A DNA stretch of 16,276 nucleotides, taken from NCBI GenBank assembly GCA_016744485.1, contig JADGEG010000024.1:1-16276 (forward strand), given 5' to 3'. Shown piece after piece: positions 1-7,866 of this stretch (within the stretch, counting starts at the first letter, position 1; every line of letters begins with the position of its first letter). Under the pieces are notes generated by a model. It saw nothing but the letters and a program-made list of their open reading frames with translations, did not search any database and was not told the origin of the DNA. Source of the DNA: Arcobacter sp. Its GTDB lineage: Bacteria; Campylobacterota; Campylobacteria; Campylobacterales; Arcobacteraceae. A program made the position numbers and the translations under genes.

Positions 1-28
1 CTGGATATGTTTTTCTTTTTGTACTCAT

Positions 29-122
29 TTTATATTTCTAAATATTTTACTTTTTCTTTATATTTCTAAATATTTTACTTTTTCTTTATATTTCTAAATA
101 TTTTACTTTTTCTTTATATTTC
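29..122. repeat. 28-bp tandem repeat, about 3.4 copies
   Basis: Three identical 28-base units lie head to tail at 33-60, 61-88 and 89-116, each beginning tatttctaaa and ending tttcttta. Exact periodicity runs from 29 to 122, and a degraded further copy may follow to about 140. The units are almost purely A/T with two or three C on the plus strand. No convincing reading frame covers them. The array lies just beyond the broken edge of the IS256 remnant, in non-coding DNA downstream of the nuo transcript. The periodicity is read directly from the sequence. The function is unknown, and slipped-strand expansion of a neutral AT-rich stretch is the simplest origin. Confidence 0.93.
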
Positions 123-191
123 CCTATTTTTACTTATTTTATATTTTATTCTAATTTTAGGAATAAGAATATTAAATTAAGTGGTTTGTTT

Positions 192-377
192 TTATAGGGA
201 TATTATACTTGTACCATTTTTACGATTTATCTCTAAATCTTTGGATAAGTGAGTTTCAAGTTCTGCTTGTAATGCCATTTCGGTTAGTTGTTTGATTAAT
301 GGTGTTAATGCACCATCTTTTCCACCAATACCTTTTCTTGCTTTTAATTGTGCAGCAACATCTATTTCCATTTTCAT
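192..377 (-). pseudogene. IS256-family (mutator-type) transposase, N-terminal fragment
   Basis: This 61-residue reading frame carries the characteristic N-terminus of IS256-family transposases: GGKDGALTPLIKQLTEMALQ, then AELETHLS, then NRKNG. Residues 1 to about 54 match the family pattern. After NRKNG (about base 213) it changes to an unrelated tail (TSIISL) and stops. Family members are about 400 residues with a DDE catalytic domain, so more than 80 percent of the protein and the whole active site are missing. The other two frames beyond the break show no transposase-like continuation, so this is a deletion or rearrangement rather than a frameshift. It cannot be an active transposase. Family assignment rests on motif recognition. 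Confidence 0.85.
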
Positions 378-436
378 CTGTGATTCATTCTGTGCTCAAG
401 ATTTTATCCAATTGACACAGAATTAGTTACAGTCCC
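213..436 (-). mobile_element. Remnant of an IS256-family insertion sequence, left end only
   Basis: The segment holds the transposase N-terminal fragment plus about 60 bases upstream of its ATG. Upstream, the minus strand reads gggactgtaactaattctg at 436-418, a plausible terminal inverted repeat of an IS256-type element. The outer limit near 436 is therefore an estimate. A perfect 8-base inverted repeat (attctgtg at 387-394, cacagaat at 416-423) lies between this end and the start codon. The inner break is near 213, where transposase similarity stops. The opposite terminal repeat and any target duplication cannot be identified, consistent with a decayed element. Confidence 0.6.
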
Positions 437-471
437 ACAGTTTCTTTTGTATTCTTTAAAATTATTTTTAT

Positions 472-505
472 AAATGTTATACCAAAACTATTTGCTATAA
501 CATTT
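472..505. repeat. Inverted repeat downstream of the glucosaminidase gene
   Basis: A perfect 10-base inverted repeat, aaatgttata at 472-481 and tataacattt at 496-505, encloses a 14-base loop. It lies 14 bases past the stop codon of the last gene of the operon, where a transcription terminator would be expected. Its stem is nearly all A/T and no U-run follows it on the minus-strand transcript, so it is a poor intrinsic terminator. It may be a weak terminator, an RNA 3' end stabiliser or chance in AT-rich DNA. Confidence 0.4.
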
Positions 506-518
506 TCAATAATGATTT

Positions 519-1415
519 TTATTTATTAGGTATTTTTTTAATAATATTGTTTAATTCTAAGTTTTCAATTTTTTCTATATTAATATTTTCTTCTTTTGGA
601 AGTTCTATTTTAATATCATGCTTTATAAATTTATTATAATTAATCATAGATTGTAATTCTTTTACATAATCTTGACCTTTTTCAGAATATCTATGTAATT
701 TGTGTATTAATAATAAAGGATCATTAGATATATAATTTAATGTTTTAAATTCTCTAAATGCCCTACTTGTAGATATAAATTTGTAATAATGGCGAATAGA
801 TTCATTTAAAGTATCATATTTTTTTAAATATATTGTTTTATCACCTCTTAAAGAACCTGCAGCAATTCTTTTATCACTTTTACTAAATGACCAAATACCA
901 AATATATTATTAGCTTCTTTAAAAAATCTTGATTCACCCCAAGCACTCTCCATGGCACCTTGTGCCAAGGCTATACTAATAGGATGAGGCTTTAATGCTT
1001 TTAATAAATCATTATTATTCTTAACTTTATATTCTTTTTTTAGTTTTAATATTTTTTCATCATTTGAATTCATACTTATTAGTTTTTCAACTTCTAAATA
1101 AGTTTCATGTAATTCATTAAAAATACTTATTACATTTGGAAGCATAAATTTTAAAAAATTTTCTTTTTTAACAGATACTGGTATAGCATTTCTTATTTTA
1201 GCTTGCCTTTCTAATTCTTGTTGTTCTTTAGCTTTCTTTTCTAATTCTTGTTGTTCTCTAGCTTTCTTTTCTAATTCTTGTTGTTTCTTTTTTTGTACTT
1301 GTATTTCTTTTTGTATTTTTGCTAAATGTCTTTTTTTAATTTCTTCATTTTGTTTTGTAAAATAAATTCCTGCAATAATTGCAATAATAAGTAAAACTAA
1401 ATATATTTTATTCAT
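519..1415 (-). CDS. Membrane-anchored peptidoglycan glucosaminidase, Bax-like
   Basis: This 298-residue protein is a probable beta-N-acetylglucosaminidase that cuts peptidoglycan glycan strands in the periplasm. Residues 4-20 form one hydrophobic N-terminal anchor or uncleaved signal. Residues about 22-75 are a charged coiled coil containing a 10-residue repeat (EKKAREQQEL, EKKAKEQQEL). Residues about 145-260 are the glucosaminidase domain: ALAQGAMESAWGESRF with likely catalytic Glu156, followed by NNIFGIW (170-175), a pair typical of the Bax and FlgJ-like families. The C-terminal 35 residues are Lys/Glu/Ile-rich and unassigned. The start lies 3 bases after the nuoN stop with an AGGA site about 10 bases upstream, so it is probably cotranscribed with nuo. 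Family assignment is firm; the exact substrate and cellular role are inferred. Confidence 0.85.
   Translation of the reverse strand: MNKIYLVLLIIAIIAGIYFTKQNEEIKKRHLAKIQKEIQVQKKKQQELEKKAREQQELEKKAKEQQELERQAKIRNAIPVSVKKENFLKFMLPNVISIFNELHETYLEVEKLISMNSNDEKILKLKKEYKVKNNNDLLKALKPHPISIALAQGAMESAWGESRFFKEANNIFGIWSFSKSDKRIAAGSLRGDKTIYLKKYDTLNESIRHYYKFISTSRAFREFKTLNYISNDPLLLIHKLHRYSEKGQDYVKELQSMINYNKFIKHDIKIELPKEENINIEKIENLELNNIIKKIPNK
1201..1290. repeat. Three 30-bp in-frame tandem repeats in the glucosaminidase gene
   Basis: Three 30-base units at 1201-1230, 1231-1260 and 1261-1290 share the core ctaattcttgttgtt and differ at a few positions each. Read on the minus strand they encode a 10-residue coiled-coil module of the form (Q)QELEKKA(R/K)E. 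Because the unit is a multiple of three, gain or loss of a copy would lengthen or shorten the stalk between the membrane anchor and the catalytic domain without breaking the frame. Confidence 0.9.
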
Positions 1416-1418
1416 ATT

Positions 1419-2915
1419 CTAATATCCTGAAATATTGATATAGTAAGATATTACATCTAATAATGGATCTATTAAAAAAACAGAAAACACACTAAGAATT
1501 GCACAAAATGCTACTATACTTTTTGTACTTATTGTTGCATTTATCATATGGTGCTTTTGATGATTTAAAATAGGGTCTTTGAAAAATATAAAAATTATTG
1601 GTTTTAAATAATAATAAACAGCAATAGCAGAATTAATAAGCATAATAATAGCAAGAAGAGTATATCCAGCATTTACAGAGCTACTTATTAAATACATTTT
1701 TCCCCAAAATAAAGAAAAAGGAGGCAATCCTGCAAGGCTTAATAATAACAATCCAAAAATAAAAGCACTTAAAGGTGAAGTTTTAATTAAACCTGAATAC
1801 TTTTCAAGAGCATGATCTGACTTAAATGTTTTATAATCTTTAGTTCTATTAAGCCAAAGAAAAGTAAAAGCTCCAAGATTAGTAATTAAAAACAATATCC
1901 AATATAAAAATAAACTAGTAGTTGCTTGGCTAGTTCCTATTAGTATAGCAGCCATTGCAAAACCTGCATTGGAAATAGAAGAATAAGCTAACATTCTTTT
2001 AATATCTGTTTGAACTAGTGCTATTAAATTTGGAATAGTCATTGTTAAAACAATACTTATATATAATATCATTTCAAGATAAATATCTCCATGTTCAAGA
2101 AAAATTTCAAAAAATCTTAAAGCTACTATAAAACCAGCAATTTTAGGAACAATAGATAAAAAACCAGCAAGAGATGAAGTAGAACCTTCATAAACATCAG
2201 GTACCCATGTATGAAAAGGAACTAATGATAATTTAAATCCTAAGGCTGCAAATATAAAAACAATACCTAGCATAATCAAAGGATAATTATAAAAATTAGA
2301 ATTTGCCAATACTTCTGCAATTGTATTTAACTCTACACTGCTTGTTAAGGCATAAAAAACCATAGAACCAAATGCAAAAAATGCAGTTGCAAATGCACCC
2401 ATAGTAAAATATTTAATAGCAGCCTCTATTGCATTGTCTTTATTATGCATAGCAATTAAAGTATATAAAGAAATAGATGCAGTTTCTAATCCTATAAAAA
2501 TCAAAATTAAAGAATCCGAACTTACCATGAATTGAAATCCACTAATCATAAATAAATACAAAGCAAAATATTCAGGATATCTATATTCTTGAAATCTAAG
2601 TTTTGTAATAGCTGTCAAAATAAAAAATATTGATGCAATAATTATAATACTTTGAGATAAAATAGATATACCATCTAGTAACATCAAATCAAAAAAACCT
2701 CTATTATCAGCATTGTTTGTAAAGTTAAAAACTAAAGCTAAATCTATAAGTAAAAATAAAATACTTAAAATAATGTATAAAGATTTATCAATATTTTTAG
2801 CAAATAAATCAATACATAAAATAAGTAAAGCACCAATAACTAGGGTCATCATAGGTGCAATTGTAGCGATATTTAAACTTACAAAACTTGGTAAATCAAT
2901 AAATAAATTAGTCAT
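1419..2915 (-). CDS. nuoN: Complex I membrane subunit NuoN, antiporter-like
   Basis: This 498-residue polytopic membrane protein, with about 14 hydrophobic segments, is one of the three Mrp-antiporter-like subunits that move protons in complex I. The conserved pump residues are visible: Glu144 in FIGLETASISLY (TM5) and Lys228 in KLSLVPFHTWVPDVYEGS (TM7), followed by the loop STSSLAGFLSIVPKIAGF. Length is normal for the family. The start overlaps the end of nuoM by 8 bases and is preceded by GAAGG about 8 bases upstream, indicating translational coupling. It is the last nuo gene; the Bax-like gene follows after 3 bases. Confidence 0.97.
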   Translation of the reverse strand: MTNLFIDLPSFVSLNIATIAPMMTLVIGALLILCIDLFAKNIDKSLYIILSILFLLIDLALVFNFTNNADNRGFFDLMLLDGISILSQSIIIIASIFFILTAITKLRFQEYRYPEYFALYLFMISGFQFMVSSDSLILIFIGLETASISLYTLIAMHNKDNAIEAAIKYFTMGAFATAFFAFGSMVFYALTSSVELNTIAEVLANSNFYNYPLIMLGIVFIFAALGFKLSLVPFHTWVPDVYEGSTSSLAGFLSIVPKIAGFIVALRFFEIFLEHGDIYLEMILYISIVLTMTIPNLIALVQTDIKRMLAYSSISNAGFAMAAILIGTSQATTSLFLYWILFLITNLGAFTFLWLNRTKDYKTFKSDHALEKYSGLIKTSPLSAFIFGLLLLSLAGLPPFSLFWGKMYLISSSVNAGYTLLAIIMLINSAIAVYYYLKPIIFIFFKDPILNHQKHHMINATISTKSIVAFCAILSVFSVFLIDPLLDVISYYINISGY

Positions 2916-4440
2916 TTTGTACCTTCTTTATACTGTTTAAAGATATTATTTTTGTTTTTGTTTGCTTTTTTACAGATTTTATTTGCATTATATTTATAAG
3001 TCTACTCACAGATTTATCAGCTGGTTGCAAAATTGGTTTTGGATAAATACCAAATAATACAACTAAAATTAACAAAGGTATTAAAGCACATAGCTCTCTT
3101 CCTTTTATATCTTTAAGGTTTTTATTTTTTTCATTACTAAGTGGTCCAAAGAATGATTTTTTATACATAACTAACATATAAACAGCACCTAAAATAATAG
3201 TAAAACCTGCAAGTAAAGTTAAAATAGGTGAATAATTAAAGAAACCTAATAAAGCTAAAAACTCACCTACAAAACCGATAGTTAAAGGAAGACCAACAGA
3301 AGCCATAAGCATAAAAGCAAATATTACTGCGAATTTTGGCATGACTTGTGCTAGACCACCAAAATCTTTAATTAATTTTGTATGTCTTCTATCATATATC
3401 ATACCAACTAACATAAATAATGCACCTGAGACTATACCATGTGAAATCATCAAAAATATTGCTCCTGAAATACCTTCAACATTTAAAGCAAAAATTCCTA
3501 AAATTATAACACCCATATGAGAAACTGATGAATAAGCAATGATTTGTTTCATGTCTTCTTGGGCGTATGCTACCATAGCAGTATAAATAATAGCAATTAA
3601 AGCTAAACTTGCCATAAATGGTATAAAATACACACTAGCGTCTGGAAATAAAGGTAAAGAAAATCTTACAAAACCATATGTTCCCATTTTAAGTAAAATA
3701 GCTGCAAGTATAACTGAACCAATTGTTGGAGCTTGTCCGTGAGCATAAGGAAGCCAAGTATGAAAAGGAAACATAGGAACTTTGACAGCAAAGCCTATAA
3801 AAAATCCTACAAATAACCATAACTGCATATCAAATGGTAAAATCATAGTATTCCAATTAATTAAACTAAAGCTCCAAATACCTGTTGTTTGAAAATAAAC
3901 ATATCCTAAGTATAAAATAGCTAAAAGCATAAAAATAGAAGCTGTAAATGTATATAAAAAGAATTTAATAGAAGCATAAATTCTTAATTTTCCACCCCAA
4001 ACACCTATGATATATAACATAGGTACTAATGATAGCTCCCAAAATGTATAAAATATAATCACATCTAATACTAAAAAAACTGCAATCATTGTCATTTCTA
4101 AAAATAAAACACTAAGAATAAGGTATTTTAAATCTCTTTTTTCATTTAAACCTATAAGAGATATCATAGTCATAAATGTAGTCATTAAAACTAAAAATAA
4201 TGAAATACCATCAATTCCTACAATATAGTGAATTCCATAGCTAGAAATAATTGGAATATCTTGTATAAACTGCATATCAGCAATACTTAAATCAAAATTT
4301 ATCCACATAAAAACACTTAATAAAAATTCTATTGCACTTACGATAATACCATATACTCTAATTGAATTTGAATTTACTAAAAACCCAAGAACAGCTGCGA
4401 ATGCAGGAAAAAATATTAGTATTGTTAAAATATAATCCAT
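2908..4440 (-). CDS. nuoM: Complex I membrane subunit NuoM, antiporter-like
   Basis: This 510-residue, 14-helix-type protein is the middle antiporter-like proton channel of complex I. The pump residues are Glu135 in FWELSLVPMLYIIGVWGG and Lys220 in KVPMFPFHTWLPYAHGQAP; the next helix holds the family motif AAILLKMGTYGFVR. The final 35 residues after the last helix form a Lys-rich soluble tail with no recognised motif. The start follows the nuoL stop by 16 bases, with AAGGGG upstream. The stop lies inside the beginning of nuoN. No loss of key residues is seen. Confidence 0.97.
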   Translation of the reverse strand: MDYILTILIFFPAFAAVLGFLVNSNSIRVYGIIVSAIEFLLSVFMWINFDLSIADMQFIQDIPIISSYGIHYIVGIDGISLFLVLMTTFMTMISLIGLNEKRDLKYLILSVLFLEMTMIAVFLVLDVIIFYTFWELSLVPMLYIIGVWGGKLRIYASIKFFLYTFTASIFMLLAILYLGYVYFQTTGIWSFSLINWNTMILPFDMQLWLFVGFFIGFAVKVPMFPFHTWLPYAHGQAPTIGSVILAAILLKMGTYGFVRFSLPLFPDASVYFIPFMASLALIAIIYTAMVAYAQEDMKQIIAYSSVSHMGVIILGIFALNVEGISGAIFLMISHGIVSGALFMLVGMIYDRRHTKLIKDFGGLAQVMPKFAVIFAFMLMASVGLPLTIGFVGEFLALLGFFNYSPILTLLAGFTIILGAVYMLVMYKKSFFGPLSNEKNKNLKDIKGRELCALIPLLILVVLFGIYPKPILQPADKSVSRLINIMQIKSVKKQTKTKIISLNSIKKVQND

Positions 4441-4456
4441 TTTCTAAACCCCTTAC

Positions 4457-6343
4457 TTATACAATACTTAGTGTTAGGCTAAACACTAATAATATTGTGA
4501 TTGCTATTATCATAATTTTAAGCGAATTAGATAAATTCGATGATTGAATAATTCTTGATTTTTCACCACTTTTATAAAAAGTTTTAGCAATTAAATCAAC
4601 AATTGTATCTATAAATGCAATATCAATCTTCCAAGCTATTTTGGATAAAGACAGATATGTGTTACAAATAATATTTTCATAAAACCAAGGAATGTAGTAT
4701 TGGTTTTTTACTATTTTATAAATACTTGTGCTCTCCCAAGATTTATCAAAGCCACCTTTTTTGTACTTAAATACAGCATAAAATATTCCAAATAAAGCTA
4801 TAGCAGAAGTTATGGCTATTAATATATAAGCAGTTGAATGGCTTATATTATTTGCATGCCAAGATGGTAATAATTTACTTACAAATACAACAAAACTATG
4901 TTCAAACCAACCAGCAATAATAGCTAAAAAAGCAAGAGGTGCCATAGCAATAATTACAAAAGAATAGGTTTCATGAGGTTTATAACCATATTTATGGTAT
5001 TTTTCTTCTCCATGAAATACTAACATTATAAGTCTAAATGAATAAAAAGCAGTCAATCCTGCTGTTATCCATAATATGAACCATAAAAAGAAAGCATCGC
5101 CATTAAATGCAGCTTCAAGTATCTTATCTTTTGAGAAAAATCCAGCTAAAGGAAAAATACCAGCAAGAGCAAGAGAAGCAATAGTCATGATAATAGAAGT
5201 ACCTTTCATATGCTTATGCAGTCCACCCATTTTTTTAATATTAAGTTCGTTATTCATAGCATGCATAACATTTCCAGCTCCTAAAAATAAAACTGATTTA
5301 AAAAATGCATGAGTTGCAAGGTGAAATAATGCTACCCAATAAGCTCCTAAACCAGCAGCTACAAACATATATCCTAATTGTGATAAAGTTGAATAAGCAA
5401 TTATTTTTTTCATATCATTATTAATAAGTGCCATAGATGCAGCAAAAATAGCTACAAAAGCACCAAGACAAGCTATAAAATACCCTAACTGTGGTACACT
5501 TAAAAATATCTCATTTGCTCTTATTACTAAATATACACCAGCTGTTACCATTGTTGCAGCATGTATTAAAGCAGAAACTGGAGTGGGACCTTCCATAGCA
5601 TCAGCTAACCAAGTATGAAAAGGAAATTGTGCAGATTTACCCATAGCTCCAATAAAAAGAAAAATTCCAATTGCTACAATTAAACCAGATGATAATGATG
5701 AAATATTTTCAAAAACAATATCATATTGTAAAGAACCTATATTCCAATAAATTAAAAATATACCAACAAGCATACCTAAATCAGCAATTCTATTCATAAT
5801 AAAAGCTTCATTTGCAGCCCAAGATGGAGAAATGGAAGGATTTACATCTCTACTTTCATCGCCTCTATGATACCAAAAACCAATTAATAACCATGAACAT
5901 AGTCCTACCCCTTCCCAACCAATAAATAAGCCAACAAAATTATCACTCATGACTAAAATCATCATAGAAAATACAAAAGCACTAAGGTAAGAAAAAAATC
6001 TATTAAAACTTTTATCATGGTCCATATATCCAATGGAGTGTATATGAACAATAGTCGATACTAAAGTTACAACACACATCATAGTAACAGATACTTGATC
6101 AACAACGAAACCAAAAGGAATATCTAATTTACCAACGACTATCCAATCCATCATTCTTAAATGAACAATTTGATCTGTTGTAAATACATAATAAAGTAAA
6201 TTTAAAGATGCAAGCATAGAAATACCTAACATTAAAGAAGTAAAAACTCCTACAAAAAGTATTTTAGATTTTTGTGCAAATAAAGCAGCTACTAAGGAAC
6301 CTAATAATGGTGAAAAAAGTGCTATATATAAAAAATTTTCCAT
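4457..6343 (-). CDS. nuoL: Complex I membrane subunit NuoL, distal antiporter-like
   Basis: This 628-residue subunit is the most distal proton-pumping subunit, with about 16 membrane segments. Conserved residues are in place: Glu144 in IGWEGVGLCSWLLIGFWYHR, Lys236 in MGKSAQFPFHTWLADAMEGP, then PVSALIHAATMVTAGVYLV. The long C-terminal region contains the soluble stretch (about 520-600) expected to form the lateral amphipathic helix that braces NuoM and NuoN, then a last membrane helix (about 608-628). Length is as expected. It starts 2 bases after the nuoK stop with GGAAGG upstream. Confidence 0.97.
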   Translation of the reverse strand: MENFLYIALFSPLLGSLVAALFAQKSKILFVGVFTSLMLGISMLASLNLLYYVFTTDQIVHLRMMDWIVVGKLDIPFGFVVDQVSVTMMCVVTLVSTIVHIHSIGYMDHDKSFNRFFSYLSAFVFSMMILVMSDNFVGLFIGWEGVGLCSWLLIGFWYHRGDESRDVNPSISPSWAANEAFIMNRIADLGMLVGIFLIYWNIGSLQYDIVFENISSLSSGLIVAIGIFLFIGAMGKSAQFPFHTWLADAMEGPTPVSALIHAATMVTAGVYLVIRANEIFLSVPQLGYFIACLGAFVAIFAASMALINNDMKKIIAYSTLSQLGYMFVAAGLGAYWVALFHLATHAFFKSVLFLGAGNVMHAMNNELNIKKMGGLHKHMKGTSIIMTIASLALAGIFPLAGFFSKDKILEAAFNGDAFFLWFILWITAGLTAFYSFRLIMLVFHGEEKYHKYGYKPHETYSFVIIAMAPLAFLAIIAGWFEHSFVVFVSKLLPSWHANNISHSTAYILIAITSAIALFGIFYAVFKYKKGGFDKSWESTSIYKIVKNQYYIPWFYENIICNTYLSLSKIAWKIDIAFIDTIVDLIAKTFYKSGEKSRIIQSSNLSNSLKIMIIAITILLVFSLTLSIV

Positions 6344-6345
6344 TA

Positions 6346-6645
6346 TTAACCTTCCATATTCTGAATTGTATCAAGGTTTATTGAGTTCTTTTTCTTAAAC
6401 CAAAGTATTAATAAACCAAGTCCAATTGCTACTTCAGACGCAGCAATTGCTATAATAAAAAAAGCAAATATCTGACCAGTTAAATCACCATAAAACTTAG
6501 AAATAGCAGCAAGTCCAATATTAACAGCATTTAACATAATTTCTGTTGCAAAAAATAGCATTAATAAGTTTTTTCTTCTTATAACGCCTACTATTCCTAT
6601 AGTAAAAAGTATAGCAGATAAGATCAAATAAGAATTTAGTGTCAT
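6346..6645 (-). CDS. nuoK: Complex I membrane subunit NuoK
   Basis: This small 99-residue protein has three membrane helices and is homologous to MrpC and mitochondrial ND4L. It carries the two buried glutamates needed for proton coupling: Glu35 in FFATEIMLNAVNIGLAA and Glu71 in AIAASEVAIGLGLLI. It links the quinone-binding end (NuoH, NuoA, NuoJ) to the antiporter chain. The start overlaps the end of nuoJ by 4 bases, with an AAGGA site within the end of nuoJ. Length is normal. Confidence 0.97.
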   Translation of the reverse strand: MTLNSYLILSAILFTIGIVGVIRRKNLLMLFFATEIMLNAVNIGLAAISKFYGDLTGQIFAFFIIAIAASEVAIGLGLLILWFKKKNSINLDTIQNMEG

Positions 6646-7229
6646 TTTTTATCCTTATTATTATCTTGTATTAAATTTGTTTTTTCAAGTTTATTTATTT
6701 CATCTTCACTTAAGAGCGAATAAGAAACATCCATTTTTTTACCAGCTAAAATAATTCCACCTATCATGGCTACAAGTAACATAACAGCTGCTAGTTCAAA
6801 AGGAATTAAATATTTAGTAAATAAAACTATACCAATATCTTGAATATTACCCCAAGATGGATGAACTGGGTATTGTGCTTGTATATTTGTAGTAATTATT
6901 GGGCTTACAAATATTATTACAATAATAAGTGCTATTAAACCTGATAATAAAAATACTAATCTTGGGTTCTTTATCTTTTCTTTTACAACAGTTAATGAGT
7001 CAAAAAACATCATACCAAAAGCATATAAAGCCATAATAGCACCTGTATAAACAGTTATTTGAACGACTCCTAAAAAATCAGCATCAAGTAAAAAGAAAAA
7101 TGCAGAAATAAAAATCATTCCTGCAGCTAAGGCACTTAAAGCATATAAAGCATTATTGACATAAACAGTAATACAAAACATAGTAATTGTTAAAAATGAA
7201 AATAAATAAAACGCTACAATTTCAAACAT
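6642..7229 (-). CDS. nuoJ: Complex I membrane subunit NuoJ
   Basis: This 195-residue protein has five predicted helices and is homologous to ND6. The third-helix motif VVQITVYTGAIMALYAFGMMF (about residues 54-75) is diagnostic; this helix is the one that rearranges during the coupling cycle in known structures. The C-terminus is a hydrophilic Lys/Asn/Asp-rich tail. The start is 8 bases after the nuoI stop with a good AGGAG site. The stop overlaps nuoK, so the two are likely coupled. Confidence 0.96.
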   Translation of the reverse strand: MFEIVAFYLFSFLTITMFCITVYVNNALYALSALAAGMIFISAFFFLLDADFLGVVQITVYTGAIMALYAFGMMFFDSLTVVKEKIKNPRLVFLLSGLIALIIVIIFVSPIITTNIQAQYPVHPSWGNIQDIGIVLFTKYLIPFELAAVMLLVAMIGGIILAGKKMDVSYSLLSEDEINKLEKTNLIQDNNKDKK

Positions 7230-7237
7230 TATTTCTC

Positions 7238-7858
7238 CTAATAAGATAAAGGTGTTTTTTTAATTTTTGCATCAGCATCAGGAGATACAGCACCAAAACC
7301 TGTATATTCTTTTTGAAAGATTAATTTATCAAGTGGAGTTAATAAATCTTCTTTTAAAGCAAAATGAGCTCTTTGTTCACTTGCATTTTCATATCTTCCT
7401 CCATGAACTATTGCTAATTCAGGGCAAACTTCAGCACAATAACCACAAAAAATACACCGACCCATATTAATAGTATATTCTAGTACTTCTTTTCTAGAAT
7501 TTTCATCAATTTTTGTATCCATTTTAATACATTGAGATATACAAATTTTTTCACAAAGACCACAACCAATACATCTATTTTCACCTGATTCTAAAAGTCC
7601 TAATAATTTATGAACTGCTCTATATCTATTGCTAATAGGTAACTTTTCAGCAGGATATTGAACTGTATGCATATTTTTATTAAAAAGTGCTTCTTTCATC
7701 ATGATAAAAGTAATTTTTAAACCAGTTAATAATTCACCTTTTATTGATCGTTTACATACTTGCTTAAACATAGACCAATTATCCGTAGGATATTGTTCTT
7801 CTACAATATTTACATAATCACCCATACCTATATTTCTATTATTTAATTTATCTATCAT
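7238..7858 (-). CDS. nuoI: Complex I 2x[4Fe-4S] subunit NuoI
   Basis: This 206-residue ferredoxin-like subunit carries clusters N6a and N6b, passing electrons from NuoG to cluster N2 in NuoB. The two motifs are C96-x2-C99-x2-C102-x3-C106 (RCIGCGLCEKIC) and C135-x2-C138-x2-C141-x3-C145 (RCIFCGYCAEVCPELA). The first lacks the usual Pro after its last Cys (Ile107) and has one more Cys at 110. An N-terminal amphipathic region with Lys/Met residues (about 40-62) precedes the conserved EKLPISNRYRAVHKLL segment. There is a strong AGGAG site upstream, and the start is 8 bases from the nuoH stop. Confidence 0.96.
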   Translation of the reverse strand: MIDKLNNRNIGMGDYVNIVEEQYPTDNWSMFKQVCKRSIKGELLTGLKITFIMMKEALFNKNMHTVQYPAEKLPISNRYRAVHKLLGLLESGENRCIGCGLCEKICISQCIKMDTKIDENSRKEVLEYTINMGRCIFCGYCAEVCPELAIVHGGRYENASEQRAHFALKEDLLTPLDKLIFQKEYTGFGAVSPDADAKIKKTPLSY

Positions 7859-7866
7859 AACAACTC

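Noticed and set aside
29..122. Possible CRISPR array
   Set aside because: The 28-base units abut directly without spacers, so this is an ordinary tandem repeat.
145..167. Short hairpin (ttattc and gaataa) as terminator
   Set aside because: The stem is only six pairs, AT-rich, and has no U-run on either strand.
2713..2940. Plus-strand open frame of 75 codons
   Set aside because: It lies antisense inside nuoN in AT-rich DNA, and its product is a low-complexity Lys/Ile string without a recognisable motif or ribosome binding site.
5076..5312. Plus-strand open frame of 78 codons
   Set aside because: It is an antisense shadow of nuoL; no family resemblance and no independent signals.
7267..7470. 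Plus-strand frame rich in His and Gln
   Set aside because: The composition is simply the complement of the NuoI codons; there is no start signal or motif.
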